A DNA stretch of 64,000 nucleotides from JAHIYU01 sp964476155. Lineage in GTDB: Bacteria; Krumholzibacteriota; Krumholzibacteriia; LZORAL124-64-63. Each line of letters opens with the position of its first letter. Positions within the stretch are counted from its first letter, which is position 1. A model generated the notes under the pieces. It was not told where the DNA came from and ran no database searches. It worked only from the letters and a program-made list of their open reading frames with translations. Position numbers and translations under genes: made by a program. This document shows, one piece after another, positions 25,461 through 32,012 of the stretch. The stretch is taken from the NCBI GenBank assembly GCA_964476155.1, contig CAYYYS010000003.1, positions 62,001-126,000 on the forward strand, in the 5' to 3' direction.

Positions 25461-25684
25461 TGTGGTTTCTCCGTTTCGGGTCGGTCGCTGACGGCGGACT
25501 CCAGATCCGCCAGATCCTGCGGCGTATTGACGTTGAGAAAACTCGATCCGCGAGGATCGACCTCGCGCAGGTCGGTTTCGGTTAAGGTTCGAAACCCGAT
25601 ACTGTCGACGGCGCCGATGCGTCGCGACCGACCGCCGGCCAGCACCACGGCACCGACACTCTCGGCTGACGGCCTCCCGTCCAC
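25457..25684 (-). pseudogene. mobA: Internally deleted mobA (molybdenum cofactor guanylyltransferase) remnant
   Basis: A 75-residue frame joins the first and last parts of MobA. The N-terminus GAVVLAGGRSRRIGAVD is the nucleotide-binding signature of the family, and the C-terminus DPRGSSFLNVNTPQDLADLE matches the last ~30 residues. Roughly 120 central residues, with the magnesium and cofactor sites, are missing. The joint is in frame. It starts with GTG at 25684, 3 bases after the MOSC gene stop and with GGAGG eight bases upstream, and its stop overlaps the moaC-moaB GTG by four bases. It therefore still links translation of its neighbours, but it cannot make molybdopterin guanine dinucleotide. 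Confidence 0.8.
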
Positions 25685-25687
25685 CGC

Positions 25688-26140
25688 TCAGGCCTCCGCG
25701 CTCGCGACGGTCAGACGAACGACTTCGTCACCGGGCTTCAGGTCCCCGCCCTGGAGCACCTGGCAAAAAATGCCTTCCCGCGGCATGATGCAATCACCGG
25801 TCTTCTCGCGGATGACACACCCGTGATGGCATTCCTTGCCGATCTGGGTGACCTCCATCAGGATCTCGGCACCGATGCGCACGCGATCACCGATGGTCGT
25901 CTCGCGCCAGTCGATACCGCTGGTGATCAGGTTCTCGGCGAAGGCGCCATCCTCGATTTCACTGTAGAGGGCGCGCATGCGCTCGATGCTCTCCAAGGCC
26001 AGCACCGAGACCTGGCGATGCCAGGGGCCGGCGTGAGCGTCGCCTTCGATACCGTGTTCGGTCCGCATGACCGCCGTCGGCACGGACACCTTGGTTGTGC
26101 CCTTTTCCTCGCTGATACAGATCGCTTCCAAACGCGCCAT
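25688..26140 (-). CDS. MOSC domain protein
   Basis: A 150-residue stand-alone MOSC (MoCo sulfurase C-terminal) domain. Such domains bind the molybdenum cofactor or shuttle sulfur. Family features visible are GIEGDAHAGPWHRQVS near 43-58, FAENLITSGIDW near 78, IGDRVRIGAEILMEV near 95, and the Cys-containing QIGKECHHGCVIREKTGDC near 110-128. The start at 26140 has AGGACC upstream and matches the usual family start; further upstream codons are in frame but lack family resemblance. It sits in the middle of the molybdenum cluster, 3 bases before the mobA remnant. Confidence 0.88.
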   Translation of the reverse strand: MARLEAICISEEKGTTKVSVPTAVMRTEHGIEGDAHAGPWHRQVSVLALESIERMRALYSEIEDGAFAENLITSGIDWRETTIGDRVRIGAEILMEVTQIGKECHHGCVIREKTGDCIMPREGIFCQVLQGGDLKPGDEVVRLTVASAEA

Positions 26141-26157
26141 TGGTCCTGTCCATCCTC

Positions 26158-26313
26158 TCAAGCATGAGCCGTCGATGAACGTATCCGGGACATCCGTCGC
26201 GCGAATATCCATCCCGCCGCCAAGGCTCTCGCCAGGTTTCTGGTCATGAAGGCGATGGCCCCTGTAATCAACGTGACAAGGGACAGGGTGCAAACCCCGT
26301 TGACGAGTCTCAT
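26158..26313 (-). CDS. Hypothetical 51-residue membrane peptide
   Basis: Open frame of 51 residues between moaA and the MOSC gene, with one hydrophobic stretch (about 8-24, TLSLVTLITGAIAFM) and a basic C-terminus. GGTGGGG lies four bases before the ATG. I recognise no family. It could be a small membrane protein of the cluster or a chance frame in a 222-base gap that otherwise holds nothing evident. Confidence 0.3.
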   Translation of the reverse strand: MRLVNGVCTLSLVTLITGAIAFMTRNLARALAAGWIFARRMSRIRSSTAHA

Positions 26314-26362
26314 TTCACCCCACCAACTCCAGTTCGATCGCTGCGCAGCGACGAGCTTCACG

Positions 26363-27403
26363 TCATCCGCCGATCTGCGCCATGCTGTCGAAGGTCCGGT
26401 CGGTCCGTTCCCGTTCCGCGGCCCGACCATCCAGAAGTCGATTGGCGACCGACGTCCGAATGGCCTGTTCGAGCAGATCGTCTCGGGCGCCCTCGCGCTG
26501 CAGACGACCCAGATCGGCTCCGGTGGCTCCGTAGAGACAGGTCCGCAGCCGTCCCCTCGCGTCCAGGCGTAGTCGGCTGCACCCCGCGCAGAACGTGCGG
26601 CTGTGCCCCCTGATGACGCCGACCCGGCCCCGGTGTCCGGGTATCGTGTACAGGTCGTCGACGTCGGCCGCCGCGTTCGGGCTCTCTTGCAACTCGAAGC
26701 GGACGCGCAGACGCTCGATGATCTCGTCCCCCGTTATGCCCCGAGCGAGCCTCTCACCCGACCCGACGAAAGGCATGGGCTCGATGAAGCGTACGGTAAC
26801 GTCCCGCTCGCGAGTCAATTCGACGAAGGCCGGGAGTTCGTCGTCGTTGACGCCGGGGATCACCACGACGTTGATCTTGAGAGCCAGCCCCGCCGCGGGG
26901 ATCAGGTCCAGCAGGGGGCGAACCCGCGGCAATTCGTCGCGGCGCGTGACGTGCCGATAGGTGTCGCGATCCAGGGAGTCGAGGCTGAGATTAACGCGGC
27001 GGACACCCGCCGCGGGGAGGTCGGCGAGGCGGTCAGCAAGCAAGACGCCGTTGGTGGTGAGCAGGATCTCGGGTCGTGAGGGCAGCTCCGCCAAACGGGC
27101 CATGAAGCGAAGCACGCCTTTGCGAACCAGGGGTTCACCGCCGGTCAGGCGAATCTTACGTATCCCCACCCCTGCGAACAGGGCGGTCAAGCGATACAAT
27201 TCCTCGAAGGACAGCACATCGCGGTGACTCACAAGCGGAATACCGTCAGTGGGCATGCAGTACCGACACCGCAGATTGCAGCGATCGGTGACCGACAGGC
27301 GCAGATAGTCGAGCTGGCGGCCCTGGGGATCGCGAAGTGGTTCGATAAGAGCAGATCCAGCCGACGCTGAAGCACCAGGAGGCCCGGTGTGCGGGAGGGG
27401 CAT
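26363..27403 (-). CDS. moaA: GTP 3',8-cyclase MoaA
   Basis: Radical SAM enzyme for the first step of molybdenum cofactor synthesis. The SAM-cluster Cys are C42, C46 and C49 in TDRCNLRCRYCMP. RLTGGEPLVR near 93 and LSLDSLD near 148 are further family motifs. The C-terminal cluster uses FCAGCSRLRLDARGRLRTC. The family's C-terminal Gly-Gly is present (AQIGG as the last residues). The length is 346. I start at 27403, where AAGGAAAAC precedes the ATG. However, the frame is open without a stop into the upstream mobB remnant, so a longer MobB'-MoaA product from 27769 is also possible. Confidence 0.92.
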   Translation of the reverse strand: MPLPHTGPPGASASAGSALIEPLRDPQGRQLDYLRLSVTDRCNLRCRYCMPTDGIPLVSHRDVLSFEELYRLTALFAGVGIRKIRLTGGEPLVRKGVLRFMARLAELPSRPEILLTTNGVLLADRLADLPAAGVRRVNLSLDSLDRDTYRHVTRRDELPRVRPLLDLIPAAGLALKINVVVIPGVNDDELPAFVELTRERDVTVRFIEPMPFVGSGERLARGITGDEIIERLRVRFELQESPNAAADVDDLYTIPGHRGRVGVIRGHSRTFCAGCSRLRLDARGRLRTCLYGATGADLGRLQREGARDDLLEQAIRTSVANRLLDGRAAERERTDRTFDSMAQIGG

Positions 27404-27769
27404 GTTTTCCTTCCAAGTACGGGAGCTGATCACGCCGTTTCCCGCGTGACCGTAGCGGCCCTTCGCCGTGTCCCGATCAGGGGATTTAGGTAGCCGGGCT
27501 GGGAAAACACAGTCTTGTGTTGTATGCTGCGACTCCAGAGACGCCCTGTACACTTCCAGTTTTGGTAGCGCGCTGGTCTTGTCGCCCTCAACCAAAACGA
27601 GATCCATCGCATTAAACCACAAGGACAGGATACTGTCCAGAGAGTGCTCGGGCCTAGCCCGGGTCACTACGGCAATCCTGGTCCCCGATGCGATGACCTT
27701 TTCCAACAGGGTCGTCTTGCCCGTACCCGAACGAGCGACGAAAGCCACGGCCGGTGGATGTCTGGTCAT
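27404..27769 (-). pseudogene. mobB: mobB-like module with internal deletion, in frame with moaA
   Basis: MobB is the GTP-binding adapter for guanine dinucleotide cofactor synthesis. The frame from ATG 27769 (GGGAGG six bases upstream) begins with a good P-loop, AFVARSGTGKTTLLEKVI. It then jumps directly to the late part of the protein, MDLVLVEGDKTSALPKLEVYR. Compared from memory with E. coli MobB, about 42 residues containing the HTHHD and PGKDS region are missing at this joint. The usual C-terminal third is replaced by a tail without resemblance that runs without a stop into MoaA. Whether it is translated alone, as a fusion, or is dead cannot be told. Codon use here is less GC-rich than in its neighbours. 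Confidence 0.7.
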
Positions 27770-27868
27770 AGCTTGCCTCCCAGGCCTTCGATCTGCGTCA
27801 GAAGTGTATCCGCATATATCCTGTAACATGAGACCACTCTGCACAGCCGAAATGGCCTCAGACTGAAT

Positions 27869-27904
27869 CCCCCCGATCCCCCCGATTCCAGTTTACCCCC
27901 ACCC
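27869..27904 (-). other. G-run cluster (possible G-quadruplex) upstream of mobB/moaA
   Basis: The minus strand carries four G runs (3, 5, 6 and 6) separated by loops of 1, 12 and 3 bases. Two copies of CCCCCCGAT stand in tandem on the + strand. It lies in the 189-base gap between the divergent molybdenum cluster and the lipoprotein gene, over the likely promoters. Nothing else is evident in the gap. Confidence 0.4.
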
Positions 27905-27958
27905 GACAATCGGCTATCATGATGATTCACACGACGCCCCTACCCGAAAGGAGCGGAC

Positions 27959-28264
27959 ATGCTGCGAATCCTCCTGCTGCTGATCCTAGTCCTCCTGGCC
28001 TGTACATCCTGCACCCCTCAATACGAAGAATCCGATGGACTGGTCGACTTCACCGACATCCCCGCCGAGTGGGGCCAGTTGGTTTCGGTGACCAAGTACA
28101 AGGATTCCCGCTACTACGAACTGTGGTTCAGCAATGCCGAGACGGGCTCGATCACCCACGTCCCCTTGGCCCGTGATTCCTGGAAGATCAAGCTGGAGAA
28201 GGTGCGAACCGTTCCGCGCAGCGAAGCGACCACGGACCTGTTGAGAGTCGGAGGTGGGTCATGA
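27959..28264 (+). CDS. Small lipoprotein of unknown function
   Basis: A 101-residue protein with a leucine-rich signal and lipobox (LLACTSC, Cys at 18), so it is a likely lipoprotein. The mature part has several aromatic and charged residues (FTDIPAEWGQLVSVTKYKD, YYELWFSNAETGSITHV) and ends in a Gly-rich tail. I do not recognise a family. AAGGAG is six bases upstream of the ATG. Its stop overlaps the next gene by ATGA, so the two are probably made together. It sits between the molybdenum cluster and respiratory genes. Confidence 0.72.
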   Translation: MLRILLLLILVLLACTSCTPQYEESDGLVDFTDIPAEWGQLVSVTKYKDSRYYELWFSNAETGSITHVPLARDSWKIKLEKVRTVPRSEATTDLLRVGGGS

Positions 28265-28491
28265 GGTTCGAAACCCTGTTGAGCGCCTTCAGCCGCACAC
28301 TCTTTATCGTAGCTTTGCTGGTCTTCGTACTGGCGGTAGTGGAGAAGACGGCCAACATGAACGGCCAGACCCTGGCCTTCATGAACTATTCACCCGGACG
28401 ATTGATGGAAATCTCGGGAATCCTGCTGCTCTTCGTGGTCACGGTAACGCTCAGACGAATTCGCAAGATATTACAGAAGCCGCAAGAGTAG
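28261..28491 (+). CDS. Small two-helix membrane protein of unknown function
   Basis: A 76-residue protein with two hydrophobic helices (about 11-27 and 51-66) joined by an ETANMNG-type loop and a basic end (RRIRKILQK). No family is recognised. The start overlaps the lipoprotein stop by four bases, which suggests a lipoprotein/membrane-protein pair. It is convergent with the polyferredoxin gene 69 bases away, and that gap shows no clear terminator. Confidence 0.7.
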   Translation: MRFETLLSAFSRTLFIVALLVFVLAVVEKTANMNGQTLAFMNYSPGRLMEISGILLLFVVTVTLRRIRKILQKPQE

Positions 28492-28560
28492 CAGGCTGCT
28501 GAAGAATTCATCCGGTACACGGCGTAGCCTCTCGTCGGCCTCACGTGGGGCTGACGGGGC

Positions 28561-29664
28561 TCAGTCGTCCGAATCATATTCGGGGACCTGACCACGGGCG
28601 TGATGATACTTGGGGTCGTCCAACTCCTGCACGCGCCATTGGAATTCATCCCGTGAGATACTCGTGTGCCAGGCCCCTGCCAGTTTGGCGACGCCGATCC
28701 CCCCGAAAAAGACCAGGACCACGCCGGCCGCGAAGACCATTGGGCGCACCTTGCCGCGCCAGCCCAAGGTCGACCGCACTTCCAGCGCTTCGGGAGCGGG
28801 ACACTGGGTGACACACTCCAGACAACCCGTACACTCGGGGTCGTCCACGCGGGTCCTGCGATCCACATCCAGATAGGCGGGACACACCGCGGCACAACGA
28901 CCGCAATCGGTACAGTCGGGGGCGCGGCGTACGATCTTCAGGGGCGAAAGCGCCGAGAGCAGGCCCAGCAGGGCGCCATAGGGACATAGATACCGACACC
29001 AGAAATAGGGAGCCACGAACGACAGGCCGACCAGCACGGCCAGCACCTGGGCGGTCAGCGACGACATGCGGGTAAAAAAATAGAGCATCTTGATGTCGGC
29101 GATCCTGTTGTACGGCGATTCCAGGAAGAGCGCGATATCGCGCGGGTTCATCTGGATGAAGACCGCGTAGACGAGGTAGCCGATCAGCAGGTATTTCAGC
29201 GACATCAGGGGACGGTCGATCCAGACGGGCAGCTTCAGGCGCCGCCGGAAAATCCGGTAAGAGGCGCGCGCCAGGTATTCCGAGATCGTCCCCGCAGGGC
29301 ACAGCCACGAGCAGAATGACTTCTTGAGCAGCACCGCCGACAGGCAGATCAAACCGAAGAGCACCAGACCGGCGGGGTGGATCAGGGAGAAGTCGCCGCT
29401 GGCGAGCCAGTGCTTGAGACTGATCATGGCCGAGATGGGCAGGAAGCCCTCGACCCCCGGGGGCCGCACACCGCCGGCTTCCAATCGCTCCAACCGGGAG
29501 ACCCAGTCCGCGAACTGCACGCCGATCACGACGATCACCGCAAGCGTGATGAGCTGCACCGCTTGGCGGATGCGCAGGGGGTGACGCTGCTTGGACTTGA
29601 AGACGAGGGCCTTACGCTTGGCGCGGTCGACGCGCTCGGCAAGGTCACGCTTGGGGAAAATCAT
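28561..29664 (-). CDS. NapH-like membrane 4Fe-4S polyferredoxin
   Basis: Membrane electron-transfer protein with about five helices. Counting from 29664, Cys pairs lie at 118/122 (CSWLCPAG) and 223/227 (CRYLCPYG). Two classical ferredoxin motifs follow at 251-261 (CTDCGRCAAVCP) and 278-288 (CTGCLECVTQCP). The architecture matches NapH and related quinol-side proteins (NosR C-terminus, CcoG-like). No nitrate, nitrous oxide or halide reductase lies nearby, so the partner is unknown. The start at 29664 (AAGG five bases upstream) overlaps the end of the Rrf2 gene by 20 bases, so it is co-transcribed with that regulator. Confidence 0.85.
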   Translation of the reverse strand: MIFPKRDLAERVDRAKRKALVFKSKQRHPLRIRQAVQLITLAVIVVIGVQFADWVSRLERLEAGGVRPPGVEGFLPISAMISLKHWLASGDFSLIHPAGLVLFGLICLSAVLLKKSFCSWLCPAGTISEYLARASYRIFRRRLKLPVWIDRPLMSLKYLLIGYLVYAVFIQMNPRDIALFLESPYNRIADIKMLYFFTRMSSLTAQVLAVLVGLSFVAPYFWCRYLCPYGALLGLLSALSPLKIVRRAPDCTDCGRCAAVCPAYLDVDRRTRVDDPECTGCLECVTQCPAPEALEVRSTLGWRGKVRPMVFAAGVVLVFFGGIGVAKLAGAWHTSISRDEFQWRVQELDDPKYHHARGQVPEYDSDD

Positions 29665-30088
29665 GGGTACCTTCGACACGCAGTTCCACATCGACCGTTC
29701 CGTCGGCCATCTCACGGACCGTATGCTCGTCGAGCATCGACAGGATGCGGGTGCGCAGTTTGAGCCAGGCGGGGTGCAGGGCGCAGGGGTTCGTATCGTC
29801 GCAGTGGGACAGTCCCATCAGACAGCCGCTCCCCCATGAATCGCCCTCGGTCGGGGCGACGACTTCCCGTAGGTGGATTTCTGCGGCCGGTCGGGACAGG
29901 GTGTAACCACCGCCCGGTCCGCGACGGCTGGTCACCAGCCCGGCCTGGACCAGACGGTTGAGGATCTTGGCCACCATGGGCAGGGAGATGTCGAGCTTGA
30001 CGGCCAGTTCGGCGTTGGCCACCAGCCCCTTGGCACGGGCGAGCACCGTTGCGGCATGTAGCGCGTAGCGGGTCTCCGTCTTGAACAT
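29645..30088 (-). CDS. Rrf2-family Fe-S transcriptional regulator
   Basis: A 147-residue winged-helix repressor of the IscR/NsrR/RsrR family. The helix-turn-helix covers about 25-50 (ELAVKLDISLPMVAKILNRL), followed by the wing GLVTSRRGPGGGYTLSRP. Three cysteines (C89, C96 and C102 in GCLMGLSHCDDTNPC) have the spacing of a cluster-binding loop, so it can probably sense O2, NO or Fe-S status. It is the first gene of a pair with the polyferredoxin and divergent from resB-ccsA. The shared gap (30089-30287) contains palindromes that could be its operators. Confidence 0.9.
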   Translation of the reverse strand: MFKTETRYALHAATVLARAKGLVANAELAVKLDISLPMVAKILNRLVQAGLVTSRRGPGGGYTLSRPAAEIHLREVVAPTEGDSWGSGCLMGLSHCDDTNPCALHPAWLKLRTRILSMLDEHTVREMADGTVDVELRVEGTHDFPQA

Positions 30089-30193
30089 CGCATCCCCGAT
30101 CGGGTGTACGAGACTGATATCCCTGGTTAATTCTATACCTATCGATAATCTTTTGAGGGCGTCTCGTCAAGTAGCTTGCGGACAACGATAGTC

Positions 30194-30221
30194 TTGTTCA
30201 TCGCGATATATCGATTATTAT
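30194..30221 (+). promoter_or_regulatory. Candidate resB-ccsA promoter overlapping a palindrome
   Basis: TTGTTC (30194-30199) and TATTAT (30216-30221) are 16 bases apart. The perfect palindrome CGATATATCG (30204-30213) fills the spacer. A second palindrome, TATCGATA, is at 30140-30147. This arrangement suits a repressor such as the adjacent Rrf2 protein. It is a pattern match only. Confidence 0.45.
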
Positions 30222-30287
30222 GGTCCGATGTGATCGGGTTGCTCCCCAATCATCCCGGCCACCTTCGACCGACCAACGAACGTCTCC

Positions 30288-32012
30288 ATGAAATGGACGG
30301 TAAACGTGAACGGTTTTCTTCGTCTTCGACCGGTCAGGGTCCTGGCCTCGATGAAGCTGAGCGTGGTGCTGCTGGTAATTTTTGCCGTGGCCATCGCCAA
30401 GGCGACCTTCATCGAGTCGCAATGGGGCGCCGTCGGCGCCCGCGACATGGTCTACAACGCCCCTTGGTTCGAAGGGCTCCTGGCCCTGTTGATCGTCAGT
30501 CTCACCCTGGTGCTCTTCGCGCGCGCTCCCTACAAGCCGCGTCAGTACGGCTCGGTCGTGATCCACATAGCCGTGATCTGGATCCTGGTTGCCGCCGGCA
30601 TCACGCGCTATATGGGCTACGAGGGCATCATGCCCATCCGCGAGGGTGCGTCGATCGATCATATGTTCTCCCGCCAGCCCCATGTGCAGTTGACGATCGA
30701 CGGTGTAACCAAGTCGTTCCCGGTCAGGCTATACCGACCAGGCGCAACCGGCATTCACCAGGATCTCGACGGCTACCACGTGGCGGTCGAAGAGTACTGG
30801 CCCCGTTTCGCCGAGAGCCTCCAGGCCTCCGACGAGGGCCCGGCGGCCCTGCGCCTGACCCTGAGCGGCGACGACGGCGTCGAAGACGTCTTCCTGATCG
30901 AGAACGAGCGTCGCACCTTCGGCGGTTTGGCCATGCACTACGAAAACGGCCCCCTGCCCGAATCGAGCGGTGTCTCGCCCTGGGGCCGACTCCGCATGCG
31001 CGGCGGCGGCGAACCGATGAGCTTCGACGTACCCGACGCGGTGCCGGCGACCTTCGAGCAGGCCGGCTGGCGATTCACCATTACCGAGTTCCAGACCGAC
31101 TTCAAGGTGGGCGGCGAGACCGACTATTCCGGCGAGTTGCGCAACCCCATGATCCGCGTGGACGTGGCCGCGCCCGACGGCCGCGTCGGTGAGAAGGTCC
31201 TCTTCGCCTTCCACCCCGAGTTCTCCATGAACCACGGCGGCGCCGAGGAGGACTTCCCCGATCTCGATATCCTTTTCCAGTTCGAACGCGGCGTGACCTT
31301 TGGCCGGGACGACACCGGCAACCTGGTTGCCCGCGCGTCACAGCCCCTGGAGTCGATGGGTATGGCTGATGAAGCCGAACCGTCGGCAATCGAGGCGGGC
31401 CAGGCCTTCCCGATCGACACCGCAACGGAGTATCGCGGCGACGGCGGCGGCCCCGCGTTCATGATGCGGGAAGCCCTCGACCACGTGCAGACCCTGCCGG
31501 CCCTGTCCCACGACGAGCGCGCCCCGGCGGCCGCCCGCATCTCGGTGACGAACCAGGCCGGCGCCCGCGCCGAAGCCATCGCCATCAAGGGCGACAAGCG
31601 CGGCGAGACGGTCATGATCGGCGACCGGCAAGCCGTGCTGCGACTGGGATCGATCGTCATCGATCTGCCCTACGAGATCCATCTGGACGATTTCAAACTG
31701 CTCAACTATCCGGGCAGCCGCAACCCTGCCAGTTACGAGAGCCACGTTCGCCTGATCGACTCTGAACTGGGCATCGACGGCGAACCGGCGCGCATCTACA
31801 TGAACCATCCGCTCAGTCATCGGGGGTTCAAGCACTTCCAGTCGTCATACGATCCCGACGAACTGGGCACGGTGCTGTCGGTGAACTACGACCCCGGCAA
31901 GATCCCCACCTATCTCGGCTACGGGTTGCTCACCCTGGGCTTCCTGTTGCTTCTGCTCCGGGACCTCATCTGGCCTGCCCGACACGGCGAATCCGCAGGG
32001 AGGACGTCATGA
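30288..32012 (+). CDS. resB: ResB-family cytochrome c biogenesis protein
   Basis: System II cytochrome c maturation: with CcsA it presents heme to apocytochromes on the outer face of the inner membrane. The 574-residue protein has the ResB layout. Three N-terminal helices (to about 110) start with LRPVRVLASMKLSVVLLV. A very large periplasmic region follows (about 115-540), and one helix lies near the C-terminus (YLGYGLLTLGFLLLLL). The motif HRGFKHFQSSYD near 508-520 is typical of the family. It overlaps ccsA by four bases. With the cbb3 operon it supplies a route to mature cytochromes. Confidence 0.88.
   Translation: MKWTVNVNGFLRLRPVRVLASMKLSVVLLVIFAVAIAKATFIESQWGAVGARDMVYNAPWFEGLLALLIVSLTLVLFARAPYKPRQYGSVVIHIAVIWILVAAGITRYMGYEGIMPIREGASIDHMFSRQPHVQLTIDGVTKSFPVRLYRPGATGIHQDLDGYHVAVEEYWPRFAESLQASDEGPAALRLTLSGDDGVEDVFLIENERRTFGGLAMHYENGPLPESSGVSPWGRLRMRGGGEPMSFDVPDAVPATFEQAGWRFTITEFQTDFKVGGETDYSGELRNPMIRVDVAAPDGRVGEKVLFAFHPEFSMNHGGAEEDFPDLDILFQFERGVTFGRDDTGNLVARASQPLESMGMADEAEPSAIEAGQAFPIDTATEYRGDGGGPAFMMREALDHVQTLPALSHDERAPAAARISVTNQAGARAEAIAIKGDKRGETVMIGDRQAVLRLGSIVIDLPYEIHLDDFKLLNYPGSRNPASYESHVRLIDSELGIDGEPARIYMNHPLSHRGFKHFQSSYDPDELGTVLSVNYDPGKIPTYLGYGLLTLGFLLLLLRDLIWPARHGESAGRTS

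Noticed and set aside
27770..27844. Further upstream start for the mobB/moaA frame
   Set aside because: The ATG at 27769 has GGGAGG six bases upstream and begins just before the P-loop. The extra residues have no resemblance to MobB.
28492..28560. Extra gene between the two-helix protein and the polyferredoxin
   Set aside because: No frame of useful length or ribosome-binding site is present in these 69 bases.
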